DNA of 64,000 nucleotides. Origin: Devosiaceae bacterium (GTDB lineage: Bacteria > Pseudomonadota > Alphaproteobacteria > Rhizobiales > Devosiaceae). The notes under the pieces were generated by a model, which was not told the origin of the DNA, made no database searches, and was given only the letters and a program-made list of their open reading frames with translations. Positions 8,978 to 17,071 of the stretch are shown here, piece after piece. A program made the position numbers and the translations under genes. The stretch's first letter is position 1. Every line of letters begins with the position of its first letter. The stretch spans positions 99,088 to 163,087 of the forward strand of contig JAKISW010000001.1 in assembly GCA_021648375.1 (NCBI GenBank), given 5' to 3'.

Positions 8978-10006
8978 ATGGCCAAAAGAATTTTGTCCAA
9001 GAAGGCTGGAACCAGCCTAAATGGTGCGCCCAGGGCGCGTATTGCCAAACGGCGTGCTTCAACAGTTGCATCCAAAATTTTTGGAACCGCTGTTTTTGCG
9101 GTGTTGGGTTTTACGTTCTCGATTTCCCCCGTTTCAAATCCGCAACTGTTTGCAAATCACCGTTTTGTGCCTGTTGTGCAAGAAGCCACCCTGACCTATC
9201 AGGGCCGGGCTCCAATTATAACCGGTTCGGTAAATCAATTGTTTGAAACCCCTTCGTTTTTAGGGCCAACCAGTAATCAGAAGCGCAATCGCTTGCGCCC
9301 GCAAACTAATATCTTGGAGTTTGCAGATTCGTTTTCTGCCCAAAGAATTCAAATAGCTGCCCTGCGTGTTCTCCCTGTTGAGCCGGTTTCGCCTGCTCAC
9401 CCGATTGGTGGACGGGTAATCGATCAGGCCACAAGAATTTCCCTGGCCTCGATTGACCCGGCTTTAGCTTCTGCGGCCTTAAAGGCTATTGAACAGGCCA
9501 CCCCGCTTGACCCCTCAATTCCTGTCCCTATCGTGTCATCAGCGCAATTGGCCTATGTGCGGGCCGAAGCGCCAACAACTGAGCGGGCCGTTGCAGTTAA
9601 TCGCTTTTCAGAGCGTGAGCAGTGGTGCCTTTCCACAGCAATATATTTTGAAGCCCGTGGTGAAAGCTATCGCGGACAGGTCGGTGTGGCTCAGGTTGTC
9701 ATGAACCGGGTCAAGAGCCGAACTTTTCCTAACTCAATTTGCGGAGTGGTTTTTCAAAACAAGAGCTGGCGTAATCGCTGCCAGTTTTCATTCGCCTGTG
9801 ATGGCATTCCAGATCGTGTAAGAGAGCCTGCCGCATGGGCCAAGGCTGAAGAAATCACTCAAAAAGTCACCGCCGGTGAAATTTATCTGCCAGAAGTTGC
9901 CGATGCCATAAATTACCACGCCAATTATGTCTATCCGGCCTGGGCACCAAGAATGAAGCGCTTGACCCAGATTGGCACGCACATTTTCTATCGTTTCAGA
10001 AGTTAA
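8978..10006 (+). CDS. SleB/CwlJ-type cell wall hydrolase, exported
   Basis: This 342-residue protein has a basic N-terminus, a hydrophobic export signal near residues 36-55, a long low-conservation spacer, and a C-terminal Hydrolase_2 (SleB/CwlJ) domain from about residue 210. The domain shows WCLSTAIYFEARGESYRGQ (with the presumed catalytic Glu), QVVMNRVKS, CGVVFQNKSW, CQFSFACDG and a terminal NYHANYVYPAW segment, and it probably cleaves peptidoglycan. Length and architecture fit proteins annotated this way in Hyphomicrobiales. It follows the PPDK-like gene by 224 bases, with its own start at ATG 8978. Confidence 0.88.
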   Translation: MAKRILSKKAGTSLNGAPRARIAKRRASTVASKIFGTAVFAVLGFTFSISPVSNPQLFANHRFVPVVQEATLTYQGRAPIITGSVNQLFETPSFLGPTSNQKRNRLRPQTNILEFADSFSAQRIQIAALRVLPVEPVSPAHPIGGRVIDQATRISLASIDPALASAALKAIEQATPLDPSIPVPIVSSAQLAYVRAEAPTTERAVAVNRFSEREQWCLSTAIYFEARGESYRGQVGVAQVVMNRVKSRTFPNSICGVVFQNKSWRNRCQFSFACDGIPDRVREPAAWAKAEEITQKVTAGEIYLPEVADAINYHANYVYPAWAPRMKRLTQIGTHIFYRFRS

Positions 10007-10034
10007 TTGTTTTTATTAGCCTCGGCTGCAAAAA

Positions 10035-10571
10035 TTAGCGCCAACTGCAATAAATAAAGCTCGATCTGACAATACAATTTTGATTGTTACGCTTTAACAT
10101 TTCGCTCGTTTTAATGCCGTCAATATTCCCTGAAAAGGCCAGTTGAGCTGGAAAATTGCTCTCTAATTCGGAGGTGATTTCAACAACTTCAACGCCGGGG
10201 TACAGCACATTTTTAGAGGCAAATGCATCGGTGGAATAAACGCCACTGGGTGTTGAAACCACACTGACCAGACTCTCTTTGCCAAATTCCACCTTACGAA
10301 TTACATTGCTTGACAGGACTTGAGTTGCAACGCTGGCATCAAAGTTCACCTGATAGGAGCGTTCTCCAACCCGCAATAATTGTGAAATACTTTGTGCGCT
10401 GGGCCTGCCTTCCTCTGGAGATATTTGCTGAATTATTGAGGAAATATTGTTTGCGACAGGACTTTGCGCCAATGCAGCAGAACTGGAACCTGGCAGCGCA
10501 TCAACAATAATTGACACTCCAACAATTCCAAGACCCAAACCTGCAATATTCCAAAAAGTTAATAGCTTCAT
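10035..10571 (-). CDS. Exported protein of unknown function
   Basis: The 178-residue product begins with an uncleaved-anchor or signal-like hydrophobic stretch (residues about 5-25, followed by SSSAALAQ, a plausible cleavage region). The rest is mixed alpha/beta with no motif I recognise; it ends with two cysteines in NCIVRSSFIYCSW that could form a disulfide in the periplasm. It is convergent with the cell-wall hydrolase (28 bases apart) and lies downstream of the HD hydrolase gene on the same strand. No function is proposed. Confidence 0.6.
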   Translation of the reverse strand: MKLLTFWNIAGLGLGIVGVSIIVDALPGSSSAALAQSPVANNISSIIQQISPEEGRPSAQSISQLLRVGERSYQVNFDASVATQVLSSNVIRKVEFGKESLVSVVSTPSGVYSTDAFASKNVLYPGVEVVEITSELESNFPAQLAFSGNIDGIKTSEMLKRNNQNCIVRSSFIYCSWR

Positions 10572-10686
10572 AACCGGCGCCCTTGCCGAACTGGTTGTTG
10601 AATTAACTCTTTATCAACCATGTTGGCCTGGGGGTCAAAGCACATTGCCCATCATGCTTAACGGGATATGTTGCAGGATTGTTTGA

Positions 10687-11301
10687 CTAAGCGGGAAGTT
10701 GTTTGGCGATTTTCAGATAGAGTTTCTCAAATTGGTCCTGGGCTTCCCTTGTGGGCCATGGGCGAATAAAATTCTCAAATCCATCCAGATCAAAATTGGC
10801 AATGCTTGGCTCTCCAAACAGCTTTCCAGCCTCCTCCATTGCAAACCCGGCCAGATTAACCGCTTCAAAATAGGCGGCCTGCCGATCGGCTTTTTTGATA
10901 TTTTTTTTGGTTGCCAACGGACATCTGGCCGGCAGGGAAAAACGCAGATGTATTGCTTCTAAAATGCTGTCTTCAATTTTGGTGTAATCCCCCCCGATTG
11001 CAGCCTTGAATGGTGAAATCAGGTCTCCCATTACATATTCAGCACCATCATGAAACAGCGCATAAAGCAGATCAGACGGGCTGGTTTTTTTGTTGGTTGC
11101 TTTATATATTTCAACCACAAGAATTGAATGCTGGGCTACCGAAAACGGATAATCGCCAATAGTCTGGCCGTTCCAGCGGGCAACTCTGGCCAGACCGTGG
11201 GCAATGTCACCAAGCTCTATATCCAGCGCTGACGGGTTTAAAAGATCAAGCCTTCTTCCCGAAAGCATGCGCTGCCATGCTCTTTTATCCGCTCGTGCCA
11301 T
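10687..11301 (-). CDS. HD-domain hydrolase, YfbR-like
   Basis: This 204-residue protein belongs to the HD phosphohydrolase superfamily. The metal-binding pattern is visible as VAQHS (first His), FHDGAEYVMGD (the HD pair and following residues) and a late Asp in the helix after SPFKAAIG. The best-known relative, YfbR, is a 5'-deoxynucleotidase, so nucleotide clean-up is a reasonable guess. It starts 13 bases after the end of the YgfZ-like gene, in the same direction, so the two are probably co-transcribed. The exact substrate is not shown by the sequence. Confidence 0.8.
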   Translation of the reverse strand: MARADKRAWQRMLSGRRLDLLNPSALDIELGDIAHGLARVARWNGQTIGDYPFSVAQHSILVVEIYKATNKKTSPSDLLYALFHDGAEYVMGDLISPFKAAIGGDYTKIEDSILEAIHLRFSLPARCPLATKKNIKKADRQAAYFEAVNLAGFAMEEAGKLFGEPSIANFDLDGFENFIRPWPTREAQDQFEKLYLKIAKQLPA

Positions 11302-11314
11302 ATTTGCCTTCGTT

Positions 11315-12214
11315 TTACTTTTTCGAATCTAGCGTAAAATCGTAGCTTGCCCAGGAAGGGGTGGCAAGGGTCACGGATAGACCACCAATTTGGGCTGATC
11401 CGGCAGTTGCAGCGCTTAAGCGATCCAGACGGGCAATGGCAATGGCTTTGCCCTTTACAACTCTTCCCGCAATACCGATTTTTTTGCCGTCCAGCAAAAT
11501 TTCTTCTCCGGAAGTAATTGATTTTAGGTTGGCCTCGCTAAAGGAAGCAATCAATGGGCGCTTGCGTGTGGTTCCACGATGGCGCATGCGCGAAACAACC
11601 TCTTGCCCCACATAACAACCCTTTGAAAAATCAATCCCGTTTAGCAGGTCCATACCAATGTCATGGGGAAATAAACTATCGGGGGCATAATCTTCTCCCA
11701 GCTGACTTATTCCCAAATTGATACGCCGTGACAAAAACTCCCCACCGTCCTCAATCCAGTCCCTGGTTGCTGCATTTTTAGTGATTACTCTGAATCCCAG
11801 ATTTTTTTCAGGGTCAGCAATATGTTTGTTGCGGGCGTCGAGATGTTCAATTCTAGTTTCGTTTGCAGCTGAATGTTCGCTCCAGCCAACTCTGTGGGTT
11901 TCGCTCAGGTCAGTAATTTGAGCATCGGCGCGCAATTTAAACATATTCATTTTGCGCAAAAATTGTTGTTTTTCCTGTGTTGAAATATCCAGAAAATAGG
12001 CATCCTTGCACCATCCAATAAGACCCTCGGCTTGAATTTTTCCCTGGGGAGAAAGCAAAGCCCACCAGTTGGCAATATTTGGCTCTGTTGAGACGGTTCC
12101 GGTTACCACGTCATTCAACAATTTTTTTGCATCAGGTCCGTCAATTCTGATTGCGATGCGCTCTGGACGAAAATATGTTTTCAACTGCCTGTTGTTCCTG
12201 TACTTAATTTCCAT
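11315..12214 (-). CDS. ygfZ: Folate-binding YgfZ/GcvT-fold protein
   Basis: YgfZ-like proteins use a tetrahydrofolate-binding GcvT fold to help build or repair Fe-S clusters. The 299-residue protein carries the family signature KGCYVGQEVVSRMRHRG (residues about 198-214) including its Cys, and the N-terminal pattern RIAIRIDGPDAKKLLNDVVTG. Length is normal. The gene is divergent from the dihydroorotase gene with about 50 bases between start codons, so the two promoters must overlap closely. It is followed by the HD hydrolase gene. Confidence 0.9.
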   Translation of the reverse strand: MEIKYRNNRQLKTYFRPERIAIRIDGPDAKKLLNDVVTGTVSTEPNIANWWALLSPQGKIQAEGLIGWCKDAYFLDISTQEKQQFLRKMNMFKLRADAQITDLSETHRVGWSEHSAANETRIEHLDARNKHIADPEKNLGFRVITKNAATRDWIEDGGEFLSRRINLGISQLGEDYAPDSLFPHDIGMDLLNGIDFSKGCYVGQEVVSRMRHRGTTRKRPLIASFSEANLKSITSGEEILLDGKKIGIAGRVVKGKAIAIARLDRLSAATAGSAQIGGLSVTLATPSWASYDFTLDSKK

Positions 12215-12264
12215 GATAGGGGTCAGAATTTTATCTTGCCCGCTTTTATAGCAGAAAGAAAGAA

Positions 12265-13593
12265 ATGGTCAGTTTTGATATTATTTTCAAGCACGCAACG
12301 CTGGTAAATCACGATGGTGAAGCTGTTGGCGATATTGGCATCAGGGACGGAAAAATTTCCGCAATCGGTGATCTTGGTTCAAATTCGACAGCTAATGAAA
12401 TTATTAATTGCACTGGCCTGCATATTCTTCCCGGTTTTATAGATACTCAGGTGCATTTTCGCGAGCCGGGGCTTGAGCATAAAGAAAATCTTAAAACAGG
12501 GTCTCTTGGCGCGGTAATGGGCGGGGTGACGGCGGTTTTTGAAATGCCAAATACCAACCCTTTGACCATTAATGAAAGCGCTTTTCACGATAAAATCTCC
12601 AGAGCATCAAATTCAATGCATTGCGATTTTGCCTTTTATATTGGCGGAACCCATGAAAATACGGATCAATTATCAAGGCTGGAAAAGCTGCCCGGTTGTG
12701 CAGGCGTAAAGGTATTTATGGGTTCGTCCACTGGATCTCTTCTGGTCCAGGACGATGACGGGGTGCGTGCTATTCTAAATGCCATATCTCGTCGGGCCGC
12801 TTTTCATTCCGAGGATGAATACCTGCTAGAAGAACAAAAACACTTTCGAGTTGAGAATGATCCGGCGTCTCACCCCGTCTGGCGCGATGTTGAAGTTGCC
12901 TTAAGGTCAACCAAAAGACTGGTGAGGCTGGCAAGAGAAACCGGCAGCAATATTCACGTTTTGCACATTAGTACCGGTGAGGAAATGGAGTTCCTCAGCC
13001 AGCATAAGGATATTGCAAGTGTTGAGGTCACCCCCCATCACTTAACCCTTGATGCCAGCGAATATCAGAACCTTGGAACTTTGCTGCAGATGAACCCTCC
13101 GGTGCGCGATATTTCCCACCAGCAAAAAATCTGGGAAGGCGTGGCCAATGGTGTTGCCGATATTTTAGGCTCCGATCACGCCCCCCATACTTTGGAAGAA
13201 AAATCAGCGCCCTATCCTCAATCCCCCTCCGGCATGACCGGAGTGCAGACATTTGTTCCGATTATGCTCGATCATGTAAATGAAGGAAAACTGTCTTTAC
13301 AACGATTGGTTGATATGACCAGCGCCGGACCAAACCGATTGTTTGGAATTGCCGGCAAGGGAAGAATGGCCGTTGGCTATGATGCGGATTTAACCATTGT
13401 TGATATGAAGCGGCGCGCAACGATCACAAATGAATGGATAGAATCACGCGCCGGATGGACACCCTATGATGGCAAAAAAGTTACCGGCTGGCCGGTGGGA
13501 ACAATTATCAGGGGTAAAAAAATAATGTGGGAAGGGGAGCTTATTACAAAATCAGCCGGCATTCCGATTCGCTTCAACGACGCTTTAAATTAA
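12265..13593 (+). CDS. pyrC: Dihydroorotase
   Basis: Dihydroorotase closes carbamoyl-aspartate to dihydroorotate in pyrimidine synthesis. The 442-residue amidohydrolase shows VHFREPG, the presumed carbamylated Lys in GVKVFMG, HISTGEEME, TPHHLTL and the catalytic Asp in GSDHAPHT, with the C-terminal SAGPNRLFGI and ADLTIVD strands. The zinc motif that is usually HxH reads Q62-V-H64, a variant I have seen described for alphaproteobacterial homologues but which should be checked. The ATG at 12265 follows an A-rich stretch with GAAAGAAAG. It might instead act on a related cyclic amide. Confidence 0.85.
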   Translation: MVSFDIIFKHATLVNHDGEAVGDIGIRDGKISAIGDLGSNSTANEIINCTGLHILPGFIDTQVHFREPGLEHKENLKTGSLGAVMGGVTAVFEMPNTNPLTINESAFHDKISRASNSMHCDFAFYIGGTHENTDQLSRLEKLPGCAGVKVFMGSSTGSLLVQDDDGVRAILNAISRRAAFHSEDEYLLEEQKHFRVENDPASHPVWRDVEVALRSTKRLVRLARETGSNIHVLHISTGEEMEFLSQHKDIASVEVTPHHLTLDASEYQNLGTLLQMNPPVRDISHQQKIWEGVANGVADILGSDHAPHTLEEKSAPYPQSPSGMTGVQTFVPIMLDHVNEGKLSLQRLVDMTSAGPNRLFGIAGKGRMAVGYDADLTIVDMKRRATITNEWIESRAGWTPYDGKKVTGWPVGTIIRGKKIMWEGELITKSAGIPIRFNDALN

Positions 13594-13599
13594 AGCGTT

Positions 13600-13860
13600 T
13601 TATTGAATAGAGCGATCCAGCGTATATTCCCCGTTGGAAATTCTTGAGGGCAAATCAGCAATAAGCTTGGCAGTTGCATCTTCGCCATGGGTGCGTACCA
13701 GAGTTGCAAGTGCTGCAAACAGTGCCGCATGGGAAAGCGCTTCAGTTTCAATGCCATCGGCCTCCGCACTGTTCCAGGCATCGGCGATATATTCCAAAGC
13801 CAATTCACGCTCCTCGGATTGCTTGCTGGTCATTGGGATGGTGTCAGTCGAAGAAAACAT
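13600..13860 (-). CDS. Small protein of unknown function
   Basis: The 86-residue product is soluble, acidic and mostly helical, with the pattern EYIADAWNSAEADGIE and HAALFAALATLVRTHGEDATAKLIADLP. I do not recognise a named family, though the composition and spacing look like a real conserved small protein rather than a shadow: both sides are gene ends and no other frame is plausible. It is convergent with pyrC, six bases apart. A start at residue 10 (13833) is possible. Confidence 0.55.
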   Translation of the reverse strand: MFSSTDTIPMTSKQSEERELALEYIADAWNSAEADGIETEALSHAALFAALATLVRTHGEDATAKLIADLPSRISNGEYTLDRSIQ

Positions 13861-13961
13861 GATATTTACGTCCGTTGAAATTCTGTCTTTAATCTAACAC
13901 GCTGATTTGCTCAGCGGTGGCAGAAGTTACGCAAGGGTTAATTGGCAATGAGTGATTATAC

Positions 13962-14366
13962 TTAATTCTGGTCCGCATAGCGAGAGTGAATATCGCGGGT
14001 AATCTGCTCCGCTTCTTCTAGCAATTGGCGCACGGATCTTTGCGCAGAAATCGTGCAGGAATTATAGGATCTAGCATAGGCATAATATCCCTGATTGAAT
14101 GCACCATTGAGCCTTTGGCGACGGTCTTCATCCGGGTTGTCCAGCGAAATAAGCTCACCGGCATGCAAACGCCAGTCATTTTCTTCGTCTCCACACAGGG
14201 GTTGTAAAAAATACAGGCTGCCGATAATGCCCAGTAGTTTTTGCATTTCGCTTTGATAAAGCGGATCAACTGCGCTGGCCGGTTGAGCGGATAGTGCCAA
14301 CGCCAGCGCTACAAATATTGTGCGAAGTGCTTTCATCATAGGCCGTGTGGGTTTTTTCATATCCAT
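13962..14366 (-). CDS. TIGR02301 family exported protein
   Basis: This 134-residue protein has a signal peptide (hydrophobic FVALALALSAQPASA, cleavage near residue 32) and a mature helical domain with the conserved pattern LYQSEMQKLLGIIGSLYFLQPLCG and FNQGYYAYARSYNSCT. Two cysteines in the mature part may pair in the periplasm. This matches the TIGR02301 family, known mainly from Hyphomicrobiales and of unknown function. It is monocistronic or transcribed after the DUF3179 gene upstream on the same strand (about 120 bases). Confidence 0.8.
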   Translation of the reverse strand: MDMKKPTRPMMKALRTIFVALALALSAQPASAVDPLYQSEMQKLLGIIGSLYFLQPLCGDEENDWRLHAGELISLDNPDEDRRQRLNGAFNQGYYAYARSYNSCTISAQRSVRQLLEEAEQITRDIHSRYADQN

Positions 14367-14404
14367 GGGCTAGTTGAATAAGTCTGTCGGGTGCTCAAAG
14401 CAAG

Positions 14405-14430
14405 CCCCACCCAAACAGTTTCGGGTGGGG
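14405..14430 (-). terminator. GC-rich hairpin downstream of the DUF3179 gene
   Basis: CCCCACCC at 14405-14412 pairs perfectly with GGGTGGGG at 14423-14430 across a 10-base loop. Read on the minus strand it follows the DUF3179 stop and is trailed by a moderately T-rich CTTGCTTTG, so it is a plausible but not ideal intrinsic terminator. Confidence 0.5.
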
Positions 14431-14488
14431 TGGTTTATTGTAGGTCCATAACCTTGGCTTTTTAACAGCTCCCTGGCTTTTATTGAAC

Positions 14489-15493
14489 CTATTGCTCCAG
14501 CTGGACGATATCCAGATCAGGCAGATAGGAGCGGGCGCTAAAGGCAAAAGTTACCAGATACACCACCAGTTCCGGCTCGTCAGTATCGGTGCGGTAAACC
14601 TCGATATTTCCCACGTCACGTCCATCACTGATCAGACGTTGATCAAGGGCTGATGATTGTCCTTCAGACCAGCGAAATTCCAGCGGCCCAATGTTAAAGG
14701 GTGCGTTTTTCTCAAGATAGGGCAAAGTTACCGCATAGGATTGATCAATTCCCTCCACAAGGTCAGAATCAACCAGCGCAATTCGCATCATTGGCTCAAT
14801 ATCGGTTGGTAATTGTCCGTTGAACAAAAACGGAATGGGCGTGGTGTCATAACTCACATATGGGTTGGTCCCGGAAAGTCTTTCCCGGCGTGGATCGGCC
14901 AGCAGAACTTCGCCATCAGGATAGCGCTCATTGAAAACATCAAAACTGATCAGGAATGATGGGATCGGACGCAATCTCTCTCCGGCACGTTTACCAACAA
15001 CAGCTTCGCCATTATATTGCTGCCACCAGTTCTGCTCTTTGCGATCATACATTAAAAGATTGGACCAGCGCAATTTTCCGGTGGTACCAAAGGTTACCTC
15101 TTCCCCGTCAAGGGTGCGCTCAAATACAATTGAAGTATTGCAAAGCGGACAAAAAGTAACAGCAACCGGCAATCCGCCTATCGTATCATTGACGATTTCG
15201 TGCCACATCAGATAGCGCAGCGGATAGGCGCGTGAAACACCGTTTATATCCAGCGCAACCACCGGCTCATTGCCGGGAATGCTGGTTTCTTCAGAGGCAA
15301 GTTGAAATTGTGGGTCATCATTTGAGGGAATTTGATCAGCACCTATCACGCTGACAACTTCGTTTAGATCAATTGTTGTTTTTGAAAAATCTGTTTCCCA
15401 GTTTTCTGCCGAGCTGAACTGTTGCGCTGACACCTGCGGGCCTGCAAACGTGACAAACCCAAAAGCTGCAAGCATTATTGCCTTTTTTAACAT
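14489..15493 (-). CDS. DUF3179 domain-containing exported protein
   Basis: This 334-residue protein has a signal peptide (residues 1-23, ending VSAQ) and a DUF3179 domain, recognised by YPLRYLMWHEIVNDTIGG, the cysteine pair in VTFCPLCNTSIVF, then FGTTGKLRWSNLLMYDR, WWQQYNGEAVVGKRAG and the late ARSYLP. The CPLC motif suggests redox or metal chemistry, but the family has no established function to my knowledge. Location is periplasmic by its signal. A GC-rich hairpin follows the gene. Confidence 0.88.
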   Translation of the reverse strand: MLKKAIMLAAFGFVTFAGPQVSAQQFSSAENWETDFSKTTIDLNEVVSVIGADQIPSNDDPQFQLASEETSIPGNEPVVALDINGVSRAYPLRYLMWHEIVNDTIGGLPVAVTFCPLCNTSIVFERTLDGEEVTFGTTGKLRWSNLLMYDRKEQNWWQQYNGEAVVGKRAGERLRPIPSFLISFDVFNERYPDGEVLLADPRRERLSGTNPYVSYDTTPIPFLFNGQLPTDIEPMMRIALVDSDLVEGIDQSYAVTLPYLEKNAPFNIGPLEFRWSEGQSSALDQRLISDGRDVGNIEVYRTDTDEPELVVYLVTFAFSARSYLPDLDIVQLEQ

Positions 15494-15577
15494 AGCCTTC
15501 TCCCATTTTGAATTTGTCTTAACTTTGCACCTAAAACGGGTTTTGCCAATTCACCTGTGTTCACAGGCAGTTGACCA

Positions 15578-15671
15578 GAGCGTTTTCAGAAAAAGTGCTC
15601 TTGCGGTTTTTCGGTTCGGAAACGCGACCACGATTAAAGAGCGCTGCCAAGAAAACACCTTTATGGTGAAG
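15578..15671 (+). repeat. Dispersed structured repeat, copy A
   Basis: This intergenic segment matches 62285-62390 in the same orientation. The main hairpin has 8-base arms GCGTTTTC (15580-15587) and GGAAACGC (15618-15625) around a 30-base loop; a second hairpin, CACC-N5-GGTG, lies at 15656-15668. Both copies have loops of exactly 30 bases with 26 identical positions, while the arms differ by paired changes that keep pairing. It lies between the starts of DUF3179 (minus) and the end of a minus-strand unknown gene. It could be a mobile MITE-like element or a structured RNA. Confidence 0.7.
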
Positions 15672-15695
15672 TTCAGCAAAAAATAGGTCCTGACC

Positions 15696-16178
15696 TTAAT
15701 CAAACAATGCATCGATGGCCGATTGGGCATCCTCGCATGGAGTTTCGTCAATGGTTATCGGTTCACTGATTTTTGCAGCAACCAGGTCGCGCTGCCCCAT
15801 TATTATATCAATCAGACCAGGGTCCGGGTCAGGTTTTTCCTGATGGGCCAGTATGCTCGAAATCAGATCGTTGACACCATCCTCAAACGCACCGCGAACA
15901 TTTTGCTCAAGGGCGCGATAGGCACTGAGCACCACCTCCGCTCCTGCAAATCCGGAGCGTGAAAAGTGAGTTTCATAATCAATCGGCAACCAGTCGCTAA
16001 GAACATCATGCTCCATGGACCCATCTGCGACCAGCTCCGCCAGCATTATATATTCGTTGAACAGGTTTAAAAAATCGGTTGCAAGACCGGTTGCAGGATT
16101 TACATTGGCGGCGCGCAATTCAGCTTCGCTAAAGCTGGATGTGATTGTAATAGCCGAAGTTTTTATATGGTGTTGCAT
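15696..16178 (-). CDS. Protein of unknown function
   Basis: With the start set at 16178 (MQHHIKTSAITIT) this is a 160-residue acidic, mainly helical protein: FNEYIMLAELVADGSMEHDVLSDWLPIDYETHF, then AYRALEQNVRGAFEDGVNDLISSILAHQ. The open frame runs about 100 codons further upstream, but that part overlaps the divergent SRAP gene and lacks family-like character. No good ribosome-binding site is visible at either start. I recognise no domain. The protein coding character of the C-terminal 150 residues looks genuine. Confidence 0.55.
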   Translation of the reverse strand: MQHHIKTSAITITSSFSEAELRAANVNPATGLATDFLNLFNEYIMLAELVADGSMEHDVLSDWLPIDYETHFSRSGFAGAEVVLSAYRALEQNVRGAFEDGVNDLISSILAHQEKPDPDPGLIDIIMGQRDLVAAKISEPITIDETPCEDAQSAIDALFD

Positions 16179-16277
16179 TTGATATATTTGCCAGCATTTG
16201 CTTTGCTTGCCGGTGAACATTGTCATGCGTATTGTTGCGAATGTAATTTTGGGTTTTGAGCAAAACAGGGTGAAAAA

Positions 16278-17048
16278 ATGTGTGGTAGATTTACCCTGTT
16301 GCTTGGCTGGAATGAAATTCATCAATTGTTGAAGGGTTTTGTTTCGAACCTGAACAATGGCACTAATGAAAAGATTTTGGCATATCCTGATCGCTTTAAT
16401 ATTGCGCCCACCCAGCCCATTTTGGTTTTGGCGCGGGCCGGTGAAAAGGTTGAGCCGTTTTTGATGCGATGGGGGCTGGTGCCGCAATGGGTTGATAACC
16501 CAGCGGATTTTCCACTACTTATTAATGCCCGTTCAGAAACTCTGGCGGAGAAGACTTCGTTTAAAAGCTCTCTAAAAAATCAGCGCTGCCTCATCCCGGC
16601 TACTGGATATTACGAATGGTCGCGCCTGCCAGACGGCACAAAAATCCCTCAATATATAACCCGCAATGATGGATTGCCGGTTTTAATGGCCGGATTGCAC
16701 TCCACATGGGTTGGTGAGGATGGCGAAGAAGTTGATACAGCAACGATCATCACTATTGGGGCTAATGATGACTTGAAGAATGTTCATCACCGAACTCCGG
16801 TTTTGCTGGAGGGTGAAAATATTGCCCTTTGGCTTGATAGCGCCAATGTTCATGCTAATGCGGCACAAAAGCTGCTTAACCCGATTACTGATGGGGTAAT
16901 GAAATTTCATGAGGTTTCAAAGCAGGTGAATTCTCCAAAAAATGATTTTGAAACCCTTATTATTCCGGCCTATGAAACAAATCAGAATGAAAACAAATCA
17001 GAACAGAGACAAAAACCAAAAAAACCTTCGCAATTGGATTTGTTTTAA
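16278..17048 (+). CDS. SRAP-family abasic-site DNA-protein crosslink protein (YedK/HMCES type)
   Basis: SRAP proteins trap abasic sites in single-stranded DNA through their Cys2, forming a stable crosslink that protects the fork. The 256-residue product begins MCGRFT with Cys2 exposed after Met removal, and carries NIAPTQPILV, NARSETLAEKTSF, ATGYYEWSR with the catalytic Glu, and the active-site His in NVHHRTPVLL. The C-terminal QNENKSEQRQKPKK tail is charged and disordered. AGGGTG precedes the ATG. SOS control is typical of the family, but I did not identify a LexA box. Confidence 0.93.
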   Translation: MCGRFTLLLGWNEIHQLLKGFVSNLNNGTNEKILAYPDRFNIAPTQPILVLARAGEKVEPFLMRWGLVPQWVDNPADFPLLINARSETLAEKTSFKSSLKNQRCLIPATGYYEWSRLPDGTKIPQYITRNDGLPVLMAGLHSTWVGEDGEEVDTATIITIGANDDLKNVHHRTPVLLEGENIALWLDSANVHANAAQKLLNPITDGVMKFHEVSKQVNSPKNDFETLIIPAYETNQNENKSEQRQKPKKPSQLDLF

Positions 17049-17071
17049 ACAATTCAGAGCAAACTCCATTT

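Noticed and set aside
8917..9246. 109-residue open frame overlapping the start of the SleB-type gene
   Set aside because: It is a different frame within the SleB coding region and lacks family features or an RBS.
16179..16487. N-terminal extension of the unknown minus-strand protein
   Set aside because: It overlaps the well-supported SRAP gene and has no coding character of its own.
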